A stretch of 64,000 nucleotides of DNA. Source: Ectobius pallidus (taxonomy: Eukaryota > Arthropoda > Insecta > Blattodea > Ectobiidae). Positions 34,812-45,970 of this stretch are shown here, one piece after another (position 1 is the first letter of the stretch; each line of letters starts with the position of its first letter). The notes under the pieces were generated by a model. It had not been told where the DNA came from. It made no database searches and worked only from the letters and a program-made list of their open reading frames with translations. A program made the position numbers and the translations under genes. The DNA lies in assembly GCA_964059195.1 (NCBI GenBank), contig CAXKWD010000007.1:1054001-1118000 (forward strand), written 5' to 3'.

Positions 34812-35070
34812 ATTGTGCCGGGCCAGAGATGTGCTGTGGCAGTGTGTAACAATAATTTCTCAGATTGCAAGAAGCTTGACTGTAACATTTCGTTCCACGT
34901 CTTTCCAAAAATCAAAGATGTTCGCAAGCAATGGATTGTTGCATGCCGAAGAAATGATTCTTGAAATCCTGATTAGAGTTTGTTCCTTGCACTTCACGGA
35001 GCAGGATTACGAAAGGGATTTCAAAGCTGAACTGCTGAATTTACCAAGGAAAAAAGACTAAGAGAAAAAG
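34812..35070 (+). pseudogene. THAP-domain first exon, broken (P-element-like)
   Basis: Read across its breaks it gives a THAP zinc-finger (C2CH) pattern: C-x4-C (CAVAVC), then FHVFPK, a downstream Q-W-x-x-A-C-R-R (KQWIVACRRND), and VCSLHF followed by LLNLPRKK. The expected ATG reads ATT (34812-34814), the conserved W codon reads TGA (about 34952), and the frame shifts just after at about 34965. A donor, AAG then GTAAAT, lies at 35071. THAP domains bind DNA and are the N-terminal domain of P-element transposases and THAP9; the exon border fits that gene type. Clearly inactive. Confidence 0.7.
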
Positions 35071-35909
35071 GTAAATAATATATTATACTATTCTTCTAAT
35101 TATTATTGTTGTAATTGTTATTAATCATATTTAAATGGGCTTTTAGGTCTACAGAACTTTGTTTGGCTTTATAATTATGCGCAGCTATATCGGGATGAAT
35201 AAATAAATAAATGGTGCAAAAATATGTTGCACAAACTTTCTCACATATACGTGTTAAAGGCTAGCACAGAAAAAATTAAATTAAAGAGACAATTAAATTT
35301 TATTTATTACATTTTCATAAAACTAACAAGTATCTAGAACGGAAAGCATCAGGGTCGATCTTTATGTTCAATGCTTTTACCGTGAAATAATAATAATAGT
35401 AATAATAATAACTAATAATAATAATCAATGGCAGTAAAACTGCATATTATTAGTACTACTGCTACTACGGGGAAATTGGGATGAGTCGGTCCCACCCAAC
35501 CCACCCTCACCGATGCAGTTTCTTTTATACCACGATCTAGGGAATTTTTCTGTCCTCGTATTATGAAGAAACTCGTGATTGGACGTTGGAGGTGTGACGT
35601 CAAACCGCTAGACGAGAGGTGGCAGGCTGACAAACCTTGCGGGATATATAATATGCCACATTTTCGAAACCTACAAACAGTGTACACCGATGCCGCCTCC
35701 GCTTCGCGCACTTAACTATGTGGTTAGTGTTATGCATTATTTAGCTATATGTAGAGGTGGATACAAGGCACTTGCGACAGTATATAAGCACAGTTGGTCA
35801 CTCTACTTCGCTCAGAAACAAAATACATCACACAATCCGTGCAAATGTGAATATCGAATGGGCGGAGCTTAAGGGGCGACATATATTTGAATTTCACCAC
35901 TACTACTAC

Positions 35910-36237
35910 TAAAACTAAAACTAAAACTAAACTCCGTGGCACTACATCCCTGGAGGGATTAGACCTACCACCCGACCGCTGCGTCATCTACCACAGGCAA
36001 ATGGCAGGATTGGGGGGCATGTGGTCAGCATGCCGACACCCACGGCCGTTAATGGTGATTTCCGTGACCGGAGTCACTACTTCTCTATCAAGTAGCTTCT
36101 CAATTTGAATCACGAGGCTGAGTGCACCCCTACCAGACCTCCCTACCTCAGGAAAATCCGAGGAGATACCGGGGATCGAACTCGGGCCGACGGATCTGTA
36201 ATCAGCAACGCTAACCACATGACCACGCCGGCGGTCC
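35910..36237 (-). repeat. tRNA-derived SINE, reversed
   Basis: Same family as 12544-12837. On the minus strand it reads GGACCGCCGGCGTGGTCATG, then B box GAGTTCGATCCCCGG, and ends in repeated TTTAG units (the + strand shows AAAACTAAAACT). It is inserted in a CTA trinucleotide tract, so the target duplication cannot be told from the microsatellite. Confidence 0.75.
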
Positions 36238-36317
36238 TACTACTACTACTACTTAGGTTATATTGCACGCTTTAACTGAATGGGTTTAGTATGTTTGCGT
36301 GAACCATAAGTCTATAG

Positions 36318-36541
36318 CAGCGTTTCTTAACATTTTTTAACCCGAGGACCTTTAAAATGTCTAAACAAATTTACGGACCCCTAATTTTACATCCCATTTT
36401 TAAACGAAAGCCTATATTCTTAATATATGGGGTATTACTTATAGGTCATTATAACGAAATACGTGAAAAAATTTACTTCTTTACTTTCCACATGCTTTAT
36501 GATATGTTGGTGGTCCGCGGACCATAGGTTGAGAAACGCTG
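36318..36541. mobile_element. hAT MITE, 224 bp, at a reused target
   Basis: Ends CAGCGTTTCTTAAC and GTTGAGAAACGCTG are inverted repeats, flanked exactly by GTCTATAG (36310-36317 and 36542-36549). Internal features include GGTCCGCGGACC. A diverged relative is at 50170-50354. The site is the same one used by the large hAT in RptA copy 2. Confidence 0.8.
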
Positions 36542-37039
36542 GTCTATAGTAACAACTCATTCGCGTCATCTGTTTCTATTGTTTAGTGATGTCTTCTTGT
36601 GTGATATTCAGTGTAAACTATTATAATATCCAGTGACATAGCGGCGATGAGTTATGGAAAGTAAGCATGTCCTACAAACCCGGCGTTTGCCTTTGCGAAC
36701 GACGGAACCATGAAAAACCCAAGTCAATTTGGGCGGCCACGAGGTTTGATTTGAACTCAGGACCTCTTCCCTGTTAGCCCATATCACCTCGCTGTAATTG
36801 GTTTTGGTGTGTTCATTGCGACTGAGCTAAACTGATTGCATTTCACAACAATAAGTACATCAGGCCTATAATGTTCTTGTTACTAGGGGCAACAAAATGT
36901 CATTCATATTTTAATTGACATGTATGTTCTGAAATTCGCATTTAAGCCAAACTTATTTCGTTTTTATCTTGATATCTATTAAATGTATAAAGAAATGTGT
37001 TAAACAAAAAATGTTCATTTTAATCTTCTCTACAACTTT

Positions 37040-37905
37040 AAATCAACTTTAAATTTAAAAAATCAAAATTTAAAAATTCAAAGATCCAAAATTTAACAAA
37101 TTAAAAATCTAAAATTTATAAAATTAATAATTAAAAAATCCAGAATTTAAAATATAAAAAATAAAATAAATAGAAATTTTAAAAATCCAAAAAATTTAAA
37201 GATCCAAAATTGAAAAATCCAAAACTCCAAAATTAAAAAATTCAAAGATCCACAATTTTAAAAATCCAAAAATATTAAATTAAAAAAAAGTAAGCCAAAA
37301 TTAATAAATCCAAATTATTCAAAATTGAACAATCCAAAAATCAGAAATTTGAAAATAAAAAATCCAAAATTTAAAAAAATCAGAGATCTAAATATTAAAA
37401 AATTCAAAATTTAAAAAATCAAAGATTCAAAATTTAAAAAATTAAAAATCCAAAATTTAAAAAATTAAATTAAAAAAGCCAAAATCCAAGATAAAATAAA
37501 TTCAAAAATTAAAAATTCAAAAATTTCAAAGATTCAAAATTTAAAAAATTCAATATTTAAAAAATCAATTAAAAATTCAAAGATCCATAATTTAGAAACC
37601 CAAAGATCCAAAATAACAAATCTAAAATTAATAATCCAAAATATAAACAATCCAAAAATCAAAAATTAAAAAATCGAAAATCAAAAATTAAAAAACCCAA
37701 AAAATGAAAAATTCAAAGATCTGAAATTTAAAATTTTCAAAATTTAAAGATCCAAAATTCCATATTTTAAAAATTCAAAGATAAAAATTTAAAGAAATCT
37801 TAAATCCAAAATTTAAAAAGATCCAAAAACCCAATATTAAAAAGTACAACAATCAAAAAATAAAAATTGCAATAATACAAAATTGAATAAACTCAAATGT
37901 ATTAA
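37040..37905. repeat. Low-complexity A-rich block (AAAATCCAAAATTTAAAAA type)
   Basis: About 860 bp made of irregular alternations of AATTTAAAAA, AATCCAAAA and TTCAAAGATCC, without a fixed period. The complementary pattern (TTTTGGATTTTTTAATTTTG) fills 40932-41285. It begins inside RptA copy 3. Confidence 0.75.
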
Positions 37906-38405
37906 ATAATTTAAAAGCTAGTTCCTATCGCAAGTAATTGTTTTACTTTAATACATTTTCGTGAAAATTAGCTTTAAATTTTAATTCATAGGGTTTGCAA
38001 AATATTTTGTACAATATATACTATTTTTTTGGAAAGTTTGCAATTTTTACATATAAAACAATTCGGATGGTAAGCCGATTTTGAACATTTGAATGAATTA
38101 GTCTTGTACACACTCTAAATAACGATTTTACTTATTTCACTCTAAAACTCATATTTTCATCTACACGTACCTTTACATCTGCTGAGAGGCATTTAATTTT
38201 ATTATCCGTGTATACCAGGTAACTGCACTCACAAGCTTGTTATAATATTTACTTGATGCTAGAACACGATACATTTTTCTCAATTAAAATTATTATTAAA
38301 TTGTACTGTTAATGTAAGTTGATGTTTATGTGTATATTTGGTTCTGTAGATCTTGTGATGAATGAAGCTCAAGGATATAGAACTCATCAGTATACATACA
38401 ATGTA
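37906..38405. other. Spacer, nothing recognised
   Basis: AT-rich, no feature supported. Confidence 0.45.
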
Positions 38406-39328
38406 CAGGGTCCGCCAGAAAAATGTATACACACTTTAAGGAACGAAACTATTTATTAGGTTTGTTTTTTAAATTTATACTAATTTATACTAATGTATAC
38501 TAATCAAACATCTACCGGTAGTACTTTCTTAGTTCAGTGGTTACATTAGATGTTCAAAATGTTGGCCGTTGGCGGCCAGACACATTACTGAACGATGAGC
38601 GGTCGCCGCAGCTACGTCGGTCAATGTTTCAATGGAGATCGCAGCACATGCCGCTGTAATCTCCTGGCGAAGTTCCTCCAACGTGCGTGGCTTACGTCTA
38701 TAGATTTGATCTTTCACGGTTCCCCATAAGTAAAAGTCCATAGGGGTTAATTCTGGCGACCGTGGAGGGAACTCAATGGGCCCTCTTCGTCCAATCAGGA
38801 TCGTCATCATTAATCACATGCAGTAATCATGGAATGTAAGGTTTGCACTTAGCACTTTTCAGAATTTGTCGTACACTTGTACTGCTAATCCCTACTTCAC
38901 GCGCACACTTTTGTGGAGAAGTAACAAACTTTTCCAACGCGAGATCCGACGAAGCAGGACTTGTAGCTGTACGCGGTCTTCCTGATCTTCCTTTATGAAC
39001 ATCACAAATCGTTCCATGTGCCTCAAACTTGCCAATAATGCGTTTAATTGTTTTGCGGGTTGGGGGTTCTGTTTCAAACTCCCGCCTCCACTGACGCTGC
39101 ACTTCGACGGCATTATCAAACCTGATAAACCCCTTCAGAATGCATTTTCGCTGCTCGAACGTTAAGCGTTCTCCAGCCATTTTGTTTTGTCACTATCGTG
39201 TTGAAAGTAACGACATGTGTTGAGCGTAAGACCATACTACAACATACTGGTAATATACTGGTAATATCCCGATACAATATCCCGATACAGTCTGACAAAG
39301 AGTGTATACATTTTTCTGGCGGACTCTG
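38406..39328 (-). mobile_element. Internally deleted mariner element, 923 bp
   Basis: Inverted ends start CAGGGTCCGCCAGAAAAATG (left) and CAGAGTCCGCCAGAAAAATG (right, complement), about 30 bp with two or three differences, flanked by TA (38404-38405 and 39329-39330). Carries two remaining transposase pieces on the minus strand. Confidence 0.85.
38541..39180 (-). pseudogene. Mariner-like transposase, core deleted
   Basis: The N-terminal 117 residues (39180-38827) start MAGERLTFEQRKCILKGF and contain a helix-turn-helix pair with GRPRTATS between the domains. The frame then breaks and a C-terminal 89-residue piece (38810-38541) begins just before PPRSPELTPMDFYLWGTVKD, the region of the third catalytic residue, and ends NGQHFEHLM. 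The first two catalytic aspartates and everything between are missing, so the product is inactive. The preserved N-terminal DNA-binding half could still bind its own TIRs if made; that is inference. Confidence 0.8.
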
Positions 39329-39991
39329 TATATTGCATACTAAAGTATACGAGTAGTCATGCCTATGAATTTAATTTTTCAAGCATTGACCAAAGAAATT
39401 CAAGCACTGATGAAAACAGTAGTAGGCTATTTCTTGATAATGTTATGTGGTATAGGATACATCATTTTTGGGTACAAGAATATACATGTTCATAACTTAA
39501 ACTGTTAAGGTACAGTGGTGCAAGCATAATACCAGAAATACCTACAATACGGAGAATACAAAGTACAAAGTATTTATTAACTTACTAGAATTTTTATTAT
39601 ATTTTTTCATACACAAAACACAACAGAAAAACGTTAACTGTATCGGCTGACGAGTACCTGTCCACTACCGGTCACTGGCGGCGCTAGTAGTAGCGTGCCC
39701 CGGAAAAAGACAGGGAGTGGACGGTATTACTTATTGAGTGTATTTGATAAAAGTATCGCTACTGTGACTCTACTGTTGGGTTGATTTATATCACAGATAT
39801 ATAGAGATAGATCGGCAATGGTGTATGCTGTACTATTGGCGGCAGTGAAGCCACGTTGATGCACGGACCGCCATATTACTACACTGTAGCAGCTGATCGA
39901 GTACAAGCCACAAGAGCGTTACAGCGATGTGAATTTTAGCATTTTAGCTAATAATGTAATTGGACTGAGGAGTATAAATACTTTTTCTAAA
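39329..39991. other. Region upstream of the THAP exon
   Basis: No transcript feature can be proven. The last 300 bases are less AT-rich and would be the promoter/5' UTR if the exon at 39992 is real. Confidence 0.35.
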
Positions 39992-40076
39992 ATGGTGAAT
40001 ACTTGTGTGGTATTCGGGTGTAATTTTTCATACTACGACAGAAAGAAACAAGGAAGGAACACGTTTCAATACATTC
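39992..40076 (+). CDS. THAP-domain first exon (partial)
   Basis: ATG at 39992 starts MVNTCVVFGCNFSYYDRKKQ and continues to the donor at 40077 (GTAAGTA). The C-x4-C pair (C5, C10) and the TFQYI pattern are those of the N-terminal half of a THAP zinc finger, where a first exon of about this length is common. The rest of the domain should be in a second exon, which I could not find. A P-element-like transposase exon on the same strand lies 5.7 kb downstream, so both may belong to one THAP9/P-like gene. The frame is open and the donor good, unlike the copy at 34812-35070. Confidence 0.55.
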
Positions 40077-40931
40077 GTAAGTAAGCCTTTCATTATTATT
40101 ATTAGCCATTTCATGCATTATACATGCTTTAGTTTCTAGGAATGTATTATATGGTTGTAAATAACCATAACCTAATATTGTTAACTATTTCATACACTGT
40201 AAATAGTCATATATTACTTTAGTATTTAGAAATTGCAAATAAACTTAACCTCAATTTATGCGTATTTTTTACATTGTAAATAATATTATGCTTTAGTTAC
40301 TAGAAATGTTTTATATTGGTATAAATAACTGTAAGCATACATTGATAGCCATTTCTTGTATTATTCATACTTCCTGATTTAATGAATTTCTGCTTGATTC
40401 TTCCCCCCCCCCCCCCCAACCATAAAAACGCAGTCTAGTTAAAATTACATTGATTCCGGAGTATGCATACAAATTTGCAAATTTGGTGCAAAATCAACTG
40501 AAGTAAACTGAGAAAAATATGAAATCACAAAGTTAGTCATAAATGTGGCCTTCTGCCATCCACATGTACACGGATATCATTCACATGGCTTTAAAAATGA
40601 AAAAAATATATATATGTAAACATTTAAGCTCTGCTGGTCTCTTATTATTATCAAGAAACCCCTGAAGTATTTTAGTAATTTTTTTGAGATTCTAAAAACA
40701 AACTAAACAATTTTTATTTTAGACACTCCAAATTTTCCCGTATTTGAAGAATGACCCATATACTGATTCTTTTGATCAATGGAATGGAAGTTATCTAAAA
40801 TATAGTCTTAATAAAATAATATCCTTATTTCATTTATGCCTGTCATTTCACTATGCGTGTTGTAATTGAGCAATACTGTAGTTTATTAATAGTATTGATG
40901 TTCTTCTCTTGCTGGCTTACTATACTGACTA
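40077..40931. other. Probable intron; poly(C) tract
   Basis: AT-rich; poly(C) at 40403-40418. No second THAP exon recognised. Confidence 0.4.
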
Positions 40932-41285
40932 TTTTTTTAAATTTTGGATTTTTTATTTTGGATCTCTGAATTTTTATTTTTTTTTTGGATTTTTTTAATT
41001 TTGGATTTTAGGATATTTTATTTTTTGAATTTTTTAAATTTTAGATTTTTATTTTTTAAATTTTTTATATTTGGATTTTTTTACTTTGAGTTATTTTTTA
41101 AAATTTGGATTTTCTAACTTTTGGATCTTTGAATTTTTTAATTTTGGATTTCTTCATTTTATATTTTTAATTTATTTTTATTTTTTAATTTCGGATTTTT
41201 AGACTTAAAATTTTGGATTTTCGATTTTTTAATTTGATTTTTTTATTTTTTAAATTTTGGAATTTTTTATTTTTTAAATTTTGTA
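40932..41285. repeat. Low-complexity T-rich block, mirror of 37040-37905
   Basis: Irregular TTTTGGATTTTT/TAATTTTGGATC units, the reverse complement of the pattern at 37040-37905. Together they form opposing arms around 38-40.9 kb. Confidence 0.7.
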
Positions 41286-41981
41286 TAAGCCTAATTATTG
41301 AGTTGATTGTTTTCTGTGCAGTCCGTTCCGTCACACCAAACTAATTTCGGGACGATTTTGAGCATAACACTAATATCGTGACGATTTTGTCCGTAACGCA
41401 AGCTCTCGATTTACGTAATCCTACTGCGGCTAAAGAAGTTTCACATCAAAAACCTAATTTTTAGCAAGTAATAGGAACCATTACTTGAGAAAAATAGCAA
41501 GAGGACGTGCTTTTTCAATGTGGTTTCAGTGTGTTCACTAGTGGATACAAAATTTCCAATAGAAAATTGTGAAAATAGACTTTAATCTAAGTTCTCGTGA
41601 TAGTTTCCCATTGAATTACGTGTAGTTCAATGGGTGTCTTCTGGTGAGGCAAGATGGCGGCATAGCGCAAGGCTAGGCTTCACCGCCGTGACCCAGATTG
41701 CCGGGCTGTGATTTATATACAATGATTGGTATGATGCGACGAGGAATCTATGGAGTGTGTGGTACAAACAGGTGAAGATCCTAATAATAAAGTTCGTGTA
41801 CGCTACCTGCAGCGGCAGTAATGAAAGTGTTCACAGGATAATGGACACAAAGGAAAATAAAGGTCGTCTCCGAGGCGCACCGGGACATATTGGTTAACCG
41901 AAAATGCACCTTGGAAAGAAGAACCCATACCATGAATAGATGTGTGAACGTTATAATTTGATTGTGCATTTCTTCATGTGC
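41286..41981. other. Flank of LINE ORF1, nothing clear
   Basis: Lies where LINE ORF2 would be expected (minus strand), but no endonuclease or RT motif was seen. Confidence 0.4.
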
Positions 41982-43439
41982 CTATGTAAAATGAGTTTGA
42001 ATCAACTGAGATATATGACGCATCATTTGATCTATCATCTCCCCCATCGAATAAAAGAGGCTAATAAGTCTGGATGTAAATTGCTTTGCTTCCTTCTGTA
42101 GCTCCTCCGAGAGGGGCTGAACTTGGGGTGGATCCCCCATGCACTGTGTTATCTCTTTTGAGAGGGACTGCTTGGCAGTGGGGGCTGCAACACAACTGTC
42201 GGAGGTCTCTGATTTCCCAGGCCTACCATGTGGCCAAATTAAGCACGACGGTAACCTGTTGTTTTCTTGCCCTTTTAGTAGACTCAACAGGAGGTGATGT
42301 AGCCCTTTTGCCTCCTGCGCAACAGGAGACCTCTGGGCCTGACTTTGCGAACGTGAGCACGTATTCGTATTAGGCACCACCGTAGGCTGTTGACCAGTCT
42401 TACTATCTATGGTCGTGGATCTCCGTGGGTGGTGGCGGGCCAACAAAAAAAAAATATATATATATATATGTATGTAGATAAACCGAACGGTAGGGCCGTC
42501 GGATGGAGAGGCGCTGAAGTGCCAGCGTGAAAGATGTGCGCAAGGTGAATATATTATGATGCCTGATACGCGACGAGACTATAAGGGGGCATGCTAGCCC
42601 ACGTCCTAACAGGGTTGTACGCTTGTACCGCATGGCTAGATGTAGGACTCGCAAGGGGACCCTGACTGACAGGGCCGGATGTTCCGGAGGGACAAAGACG
42701 GCAGAGCCTGCGACTAGGAGTGGTGGCCCTGGCGCAAGGTTTCTGTCGTCGGGAAAGGATCGGAGGAAGTTAAGTCTGAGCTGCTTTGTTCGTCGGGAGG
42801 CAGTATAAACTCAGGCGGGGAAGTCAAAAGTTGAAAGGTCTCTTCGGCAGATGGTTCAGACGAGACTAGTATCAACAAAAGGCATGAAGCGAAAGAAATT
42901 GAATGAGCGATTTGTTGAATGAGAGCACTTTTTGTCACCTCCAAGCAAAACCAAGAGAGTTAGAGCTAAAAACGGGAATTTGAATGGGACAGGAGGGAAT
43001 GTAACAAAAATGGAATAATGGAATATAATCTTGAGAGTCGTAGTTCTTGTTTTAATTCATCGCAGAACTACCACATCAGAAAGAAAAGTACTCATAAGAA
43101 TGGGACAAAATTGAGATACATAAACACATAGAGATCGAATGATACTCAGAACGAAAGTCGGCTAGAAAGAACCGAAAGCTGAAATTATGTCCAGAGGGAC
43201 GAATCAGGAAGAAATAACATTCGCCAGCTACCAAAGTTTTATAGAACGAAATGAACCACACAGATCCAAAGTGCAAACAGATCGTACAAAGAGTGTGGCC
43301 TATGGTCGAGGGCTCTGAAAATCAAGACTGATGGCCCAAATCTTCTTCTTCTTCTTCTATATGTAAGAGTCGGGAAAGCTCCCTCTTCTGGCACATACGT
43401 TCGAGAGTTATTAAACTGATGTAAGGCATCAAAATATGC
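41982..43439 (-). pseudogene. Probable C-terminal part of LINE ORF1, decayed
   Basis: Continues the ORF1 at 43440-44271 past its stop: the same frame reads AYFDALHQFNNSRTYVPEEG just after it. It then shows scattered open pieces, including one of 154 codons (42446-41982) that is rich in Q, S and E with a helical end. Several stops and frame changes occur. The link to ORF1 is by position and orientation; the pieces themselves resemble no protein I know. Confidence 0.35.
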
Positions 43440-44271
43440 CTAATTGTATTCAGTCATGATTTCCAAAATTTGCTGTTGTTTCAAGCTCTCTGGGCAGTTT
43501 CTATCGTAAAATTTATATTTTCCACGACAATTGCAACACTTGAGAAGAGGAGAAGTACAAACCTCTTCCCGATGTTCCTCCTTGCAATTAGCACATCTAA
43601 GTTTTTCACGGCATTGTAGATCCCTATGGCCAAACCGCCAACACTTCGCGCATTGAGTCAATCTATGTTGAAATCGATCCACCTTGAGTTCTAATTTATA
43701 CAAATGACATAGGCAGGCACACTTTTACCCCTAAAAGAAGCAAGGACCGACTGCGTCGGTACATATTCAGTTTTATCCCCAGTTTGGATCCATCGCGTAA
43801 GGCGACGAAGTTCCACTACAGAGCCGAATGGAGAAACGATATGCGGAGCAATGTCAACTACATTAAGTGTCGTATCTATACCCCTAATAAGCCCTTTTAC
43901 AAATAGGGCCTTGAAAGAAATAAATGCTTTCAATTGGTGTCGTTTGAGCACTGAATGTGTTAGGAATGCATTCGCCGACTGAGCCGTCGCAAAGATCACC
44001 TTTATCCTATTGCGGCCCATACATTGTCTATCTTGGAATCAAAAATAATTTTACCCAATGCTAATGGATGATAATGGCCCACATGCCATGCTTCCACGTA
44101 CACCTGATACGGCCCAACGTCCGAACCAGAATAATTTTCAGACGGAGGACTATCCGTATCCATTATATTAACAGTAGTCACAGTAGCTTCTATATTACCC
44201 AATGGCTGAGTTTCTTTTTTCGTTTCCTTCGCATAGTCAGACTGACCGTTATCCAAAATAATGGCAAACAC
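43440..44271 (-). pseudogene. Non-LTR retrotransposon ORF1 (Gag-like), broken
   Basis: Gag-like RNA-binding protein of an I/Jockey-type LINE. Three frames join to one protein: 44271-44002 (N-terminus to YQVYVEAWHVGHYHPLALGK), 44020-43691 (VIFATAQSANAF to YVPTQSVLASFRGKSVPAY) and 43703-43440. The last piece has zinc knuckles CAKCWRFGHRDLQC (C-x2-C-x4-H-x4-C), CANCKEEHREEVC (C-x2-C-x3-H-x4-C) and a third, CCNCRGKYKFYDRNC, in which Y stands where His is expected. Two frameshifts break it. No ORF2 of the same element was found downstream. Confidence 0.8.
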
Positions 44272-45019
44272 TGACGACGCAAGTCACTACTGCACCTAAC
44301 CGTGCTCTAAGTAATAAGAACACCGGATACAATCCCGAAATTCCGTACGCCACTCAAATATGTCACTCTAGAATAAGAATACTCCAAAATTCACTAGAAC
44401 GTCCGAACAGAATGACTTTCACAGCACGAATGAAGCTAAAGCTCTAAAGCTCCATCCACAATGTGCAGTCGGTAGTTGGTAGTTGAAGTATAACGTGTGG
44501 TGAGTAATGGACACCATTCACAATGTGCAGTTGCAGTCGACAGCAGGTAGTCAGCAGTTGGTAGTCGATAGTCGGCAGTCGAGAAATTCATCTTTGGCTA
44601 CCGACTGCACGACAGCAAATAACATATTACGAGATAGAAAATTATTTACTAGTTCAAATAAACAGATTAGCATAGCCTACTACAAGAAAGCAAGATGTGT
44701 TTATTACATACATTATGCAATTATAAGGCATTTTTTATGCTGTAGAATGTTTCCCTAACCTCAATGTCAACTGCATATTGTGGACAGCTCGAGCGCTGCT
44801 CCCAAGCAGCCGACTGCAGCTGCCAACTACCAACTTAGAATGAGCATTTTCGATGTGCTGGTCAGTGTTATGAACATGTCAGTTTATTATTAATTATCGC
44901 AGCCCATTAGTCTACATGACCATGCCGGGGAGCTCCGAAACTGTCCGCGCATGCCAGGGACCGCTATGTATATGGCCTATGATCCAATGGAGTAGGCCTA
45001 TAAATCAAAATATTTCGTA
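44272..45019. other. Possible LINE 5' region with CAGTCGGTAGT repeats
   Basis: 44463-44600 has imperfect repeats of GCAGTCGGTAGTTGGTAGT type, partly mirrored at 44800-44836 (CTGCCAACTACCAACTTA). It lies just upstream of ORF1 and might be its 5' UTR; no proof. Confidence 0.35.
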
Positions 45020-45027
45020 GTCATGAG

Positions 45028-45667
45028 TAGAGACCGGATTTTAAAGGGAATTCCTTTTTTCATATTTCATCACAAATCGTGATAAAATTGAACAGGACAT
45101 TACTGAGTAAGTTTCAACTGGAAATGACCTGGTTTTAACGTCCTTTTTTTTCCTTTTTAGGCCCATTTCCCTTTTTTAGGAACTTTCCCTTTCCAGTACC
45201 TTTTTTGCTAATTTATTTTGAAAAATTCGTAAATTACTCAGTATTTGGGAATATGAAAAGATTAAAAATTGTTTTAACTGATTCACCATTGAAAAAATAA
45301 TTCCTCCCAGCAGAATAGAGCGTTACAGATAAATCACAGGCTTGCCATTTGCCTAAGTTTCCCATTATAACATGGTGGGGAACGTGGATTTCGTGTGCTA
45401 TTTTCCTCTGTGAGAATTTCAACAAGATCAAAAAATGTCTTCAGTCATTAGATGTTACAGAATCAGCAGCTGTAGAGCAAGCAAAGGCTTTACATAAAAC
45501 AAACATGTATCTCTCTGTTGAATTTTTACACTCTCTTACTTTTATATCCCTTTTTTCCCACCTTTTTTGGCAATAATTTTACTTTTTTCCCACCTTTTCT
45601 TGGCAATAATTTTCCCTTTTTTCGTCCTTTTTTGGGTGAAAATTTTCCCTTTAAAATCCGGTCTCTA
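45028..45667 (+). mobile_element. hAT derivative, 640 bp, with 8-bp target duplication
   Basis: TIRs TAGAGACCGGATTTTAAAGG (left) and its complement (right) match over at least 22 bp. Flanks GTCATGAG at 45020-45027 and 45668-45675 are identical. TAGAG fits the hAT end pattern. Contains a short remnant of a hAT transposase on the + strand. Confidence 0.85.
45340..45515 (+). pseudogene. hAT transposase fragment
   Basis: Reads PKFPIITWWGTWISCAIFLC then ENFNKIKK, the W-G-T-W region of hAT transposases, where a histidine or threonine, arginine and tryptophan cluster precedes helix-rich sequence. It is about 55 residues only, with no BED finger, catalytic acids or dimerisation domain. Confidence 0.55.
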
Positions 45668-45788
45668 GTCATGAGTGATATAACCCATACTTAAACCTAC
45701 ACAGTTTTTCATCTAAATTTTTAGCCCTTATGTTAATGTGTGAATTGAGGCCTATTTTACGATAGGTTTGTTTGTTGGTTTTTTTCAG

Positions 45789-45970
45789 AAGTCTTCTGTC
45801 ACTGCCACATCCAAGTTCAGTAAAGAACTGGATATCTTCTGTTGATACAGAACCAGGATTCATTCCAGATGTTCTTAAGCAACTAAGTAAGTTAGGACCA
45901 GAAGATAAGGGATGTAATTTAGTGTTTGATAGCAAGGCTGTAAGAAGAGAAATTAAGTGGGATGAAGCCA
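45789..45970 (+). CDS. P-element/THAP9-like transposase exon (partial)
   Basis: Acceptor TTTTTTTCAG ends at 45788, donor GTATGT starts at 45971. The frame reads RSLLSLPHPSSVKNWISSVD, then EPGFIPDVLKQLSKL and LVFDSKAVRREIKWDEA. This is the pattern of the start of the P-element transposase catalytic region as conserved in THAP9 (L-P-x-P-S-x-x-x-x-W, a C/T-E-P-G-F motif, then the D of the RNase-H fold in x-x-x-D-x-x-x-I/V). FDSKA may hold the first catalytic aspartate. No stop lies within the exon. It may be an exon of the same gene as 39992-40076. Further exons were not found, so it may equally be a relic. Confidence 0.6.

Larger units (their letters stand above)
35210..37040 (+). repeat. RptA copy 3, with SINE and hAT MITE inside
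   Basis: Same order of landmarks as copies 1 and 2, but interrupted by a reversed SINE in the CTA tract (35910-36237) and by a 224-bp hAT MITE at the GTCTATAG site (36318-36541). It is cut at 37040, where a long low-complexity block begins, so its right end is missing. The tRNA-like block is at 36665-36845. Confidence 0.7.

Noticed and set aside
35887..36108. Thr/Lys-rich frame starting in AAAACT repeats
   Set aside because: It is the reversed SINE tail and body.
42403..42654. Minus-strand frame with YLHTYIYIYFFF
   Set aside because: Caused by a TA/A microsatellite; no link to the ORF1 frame.
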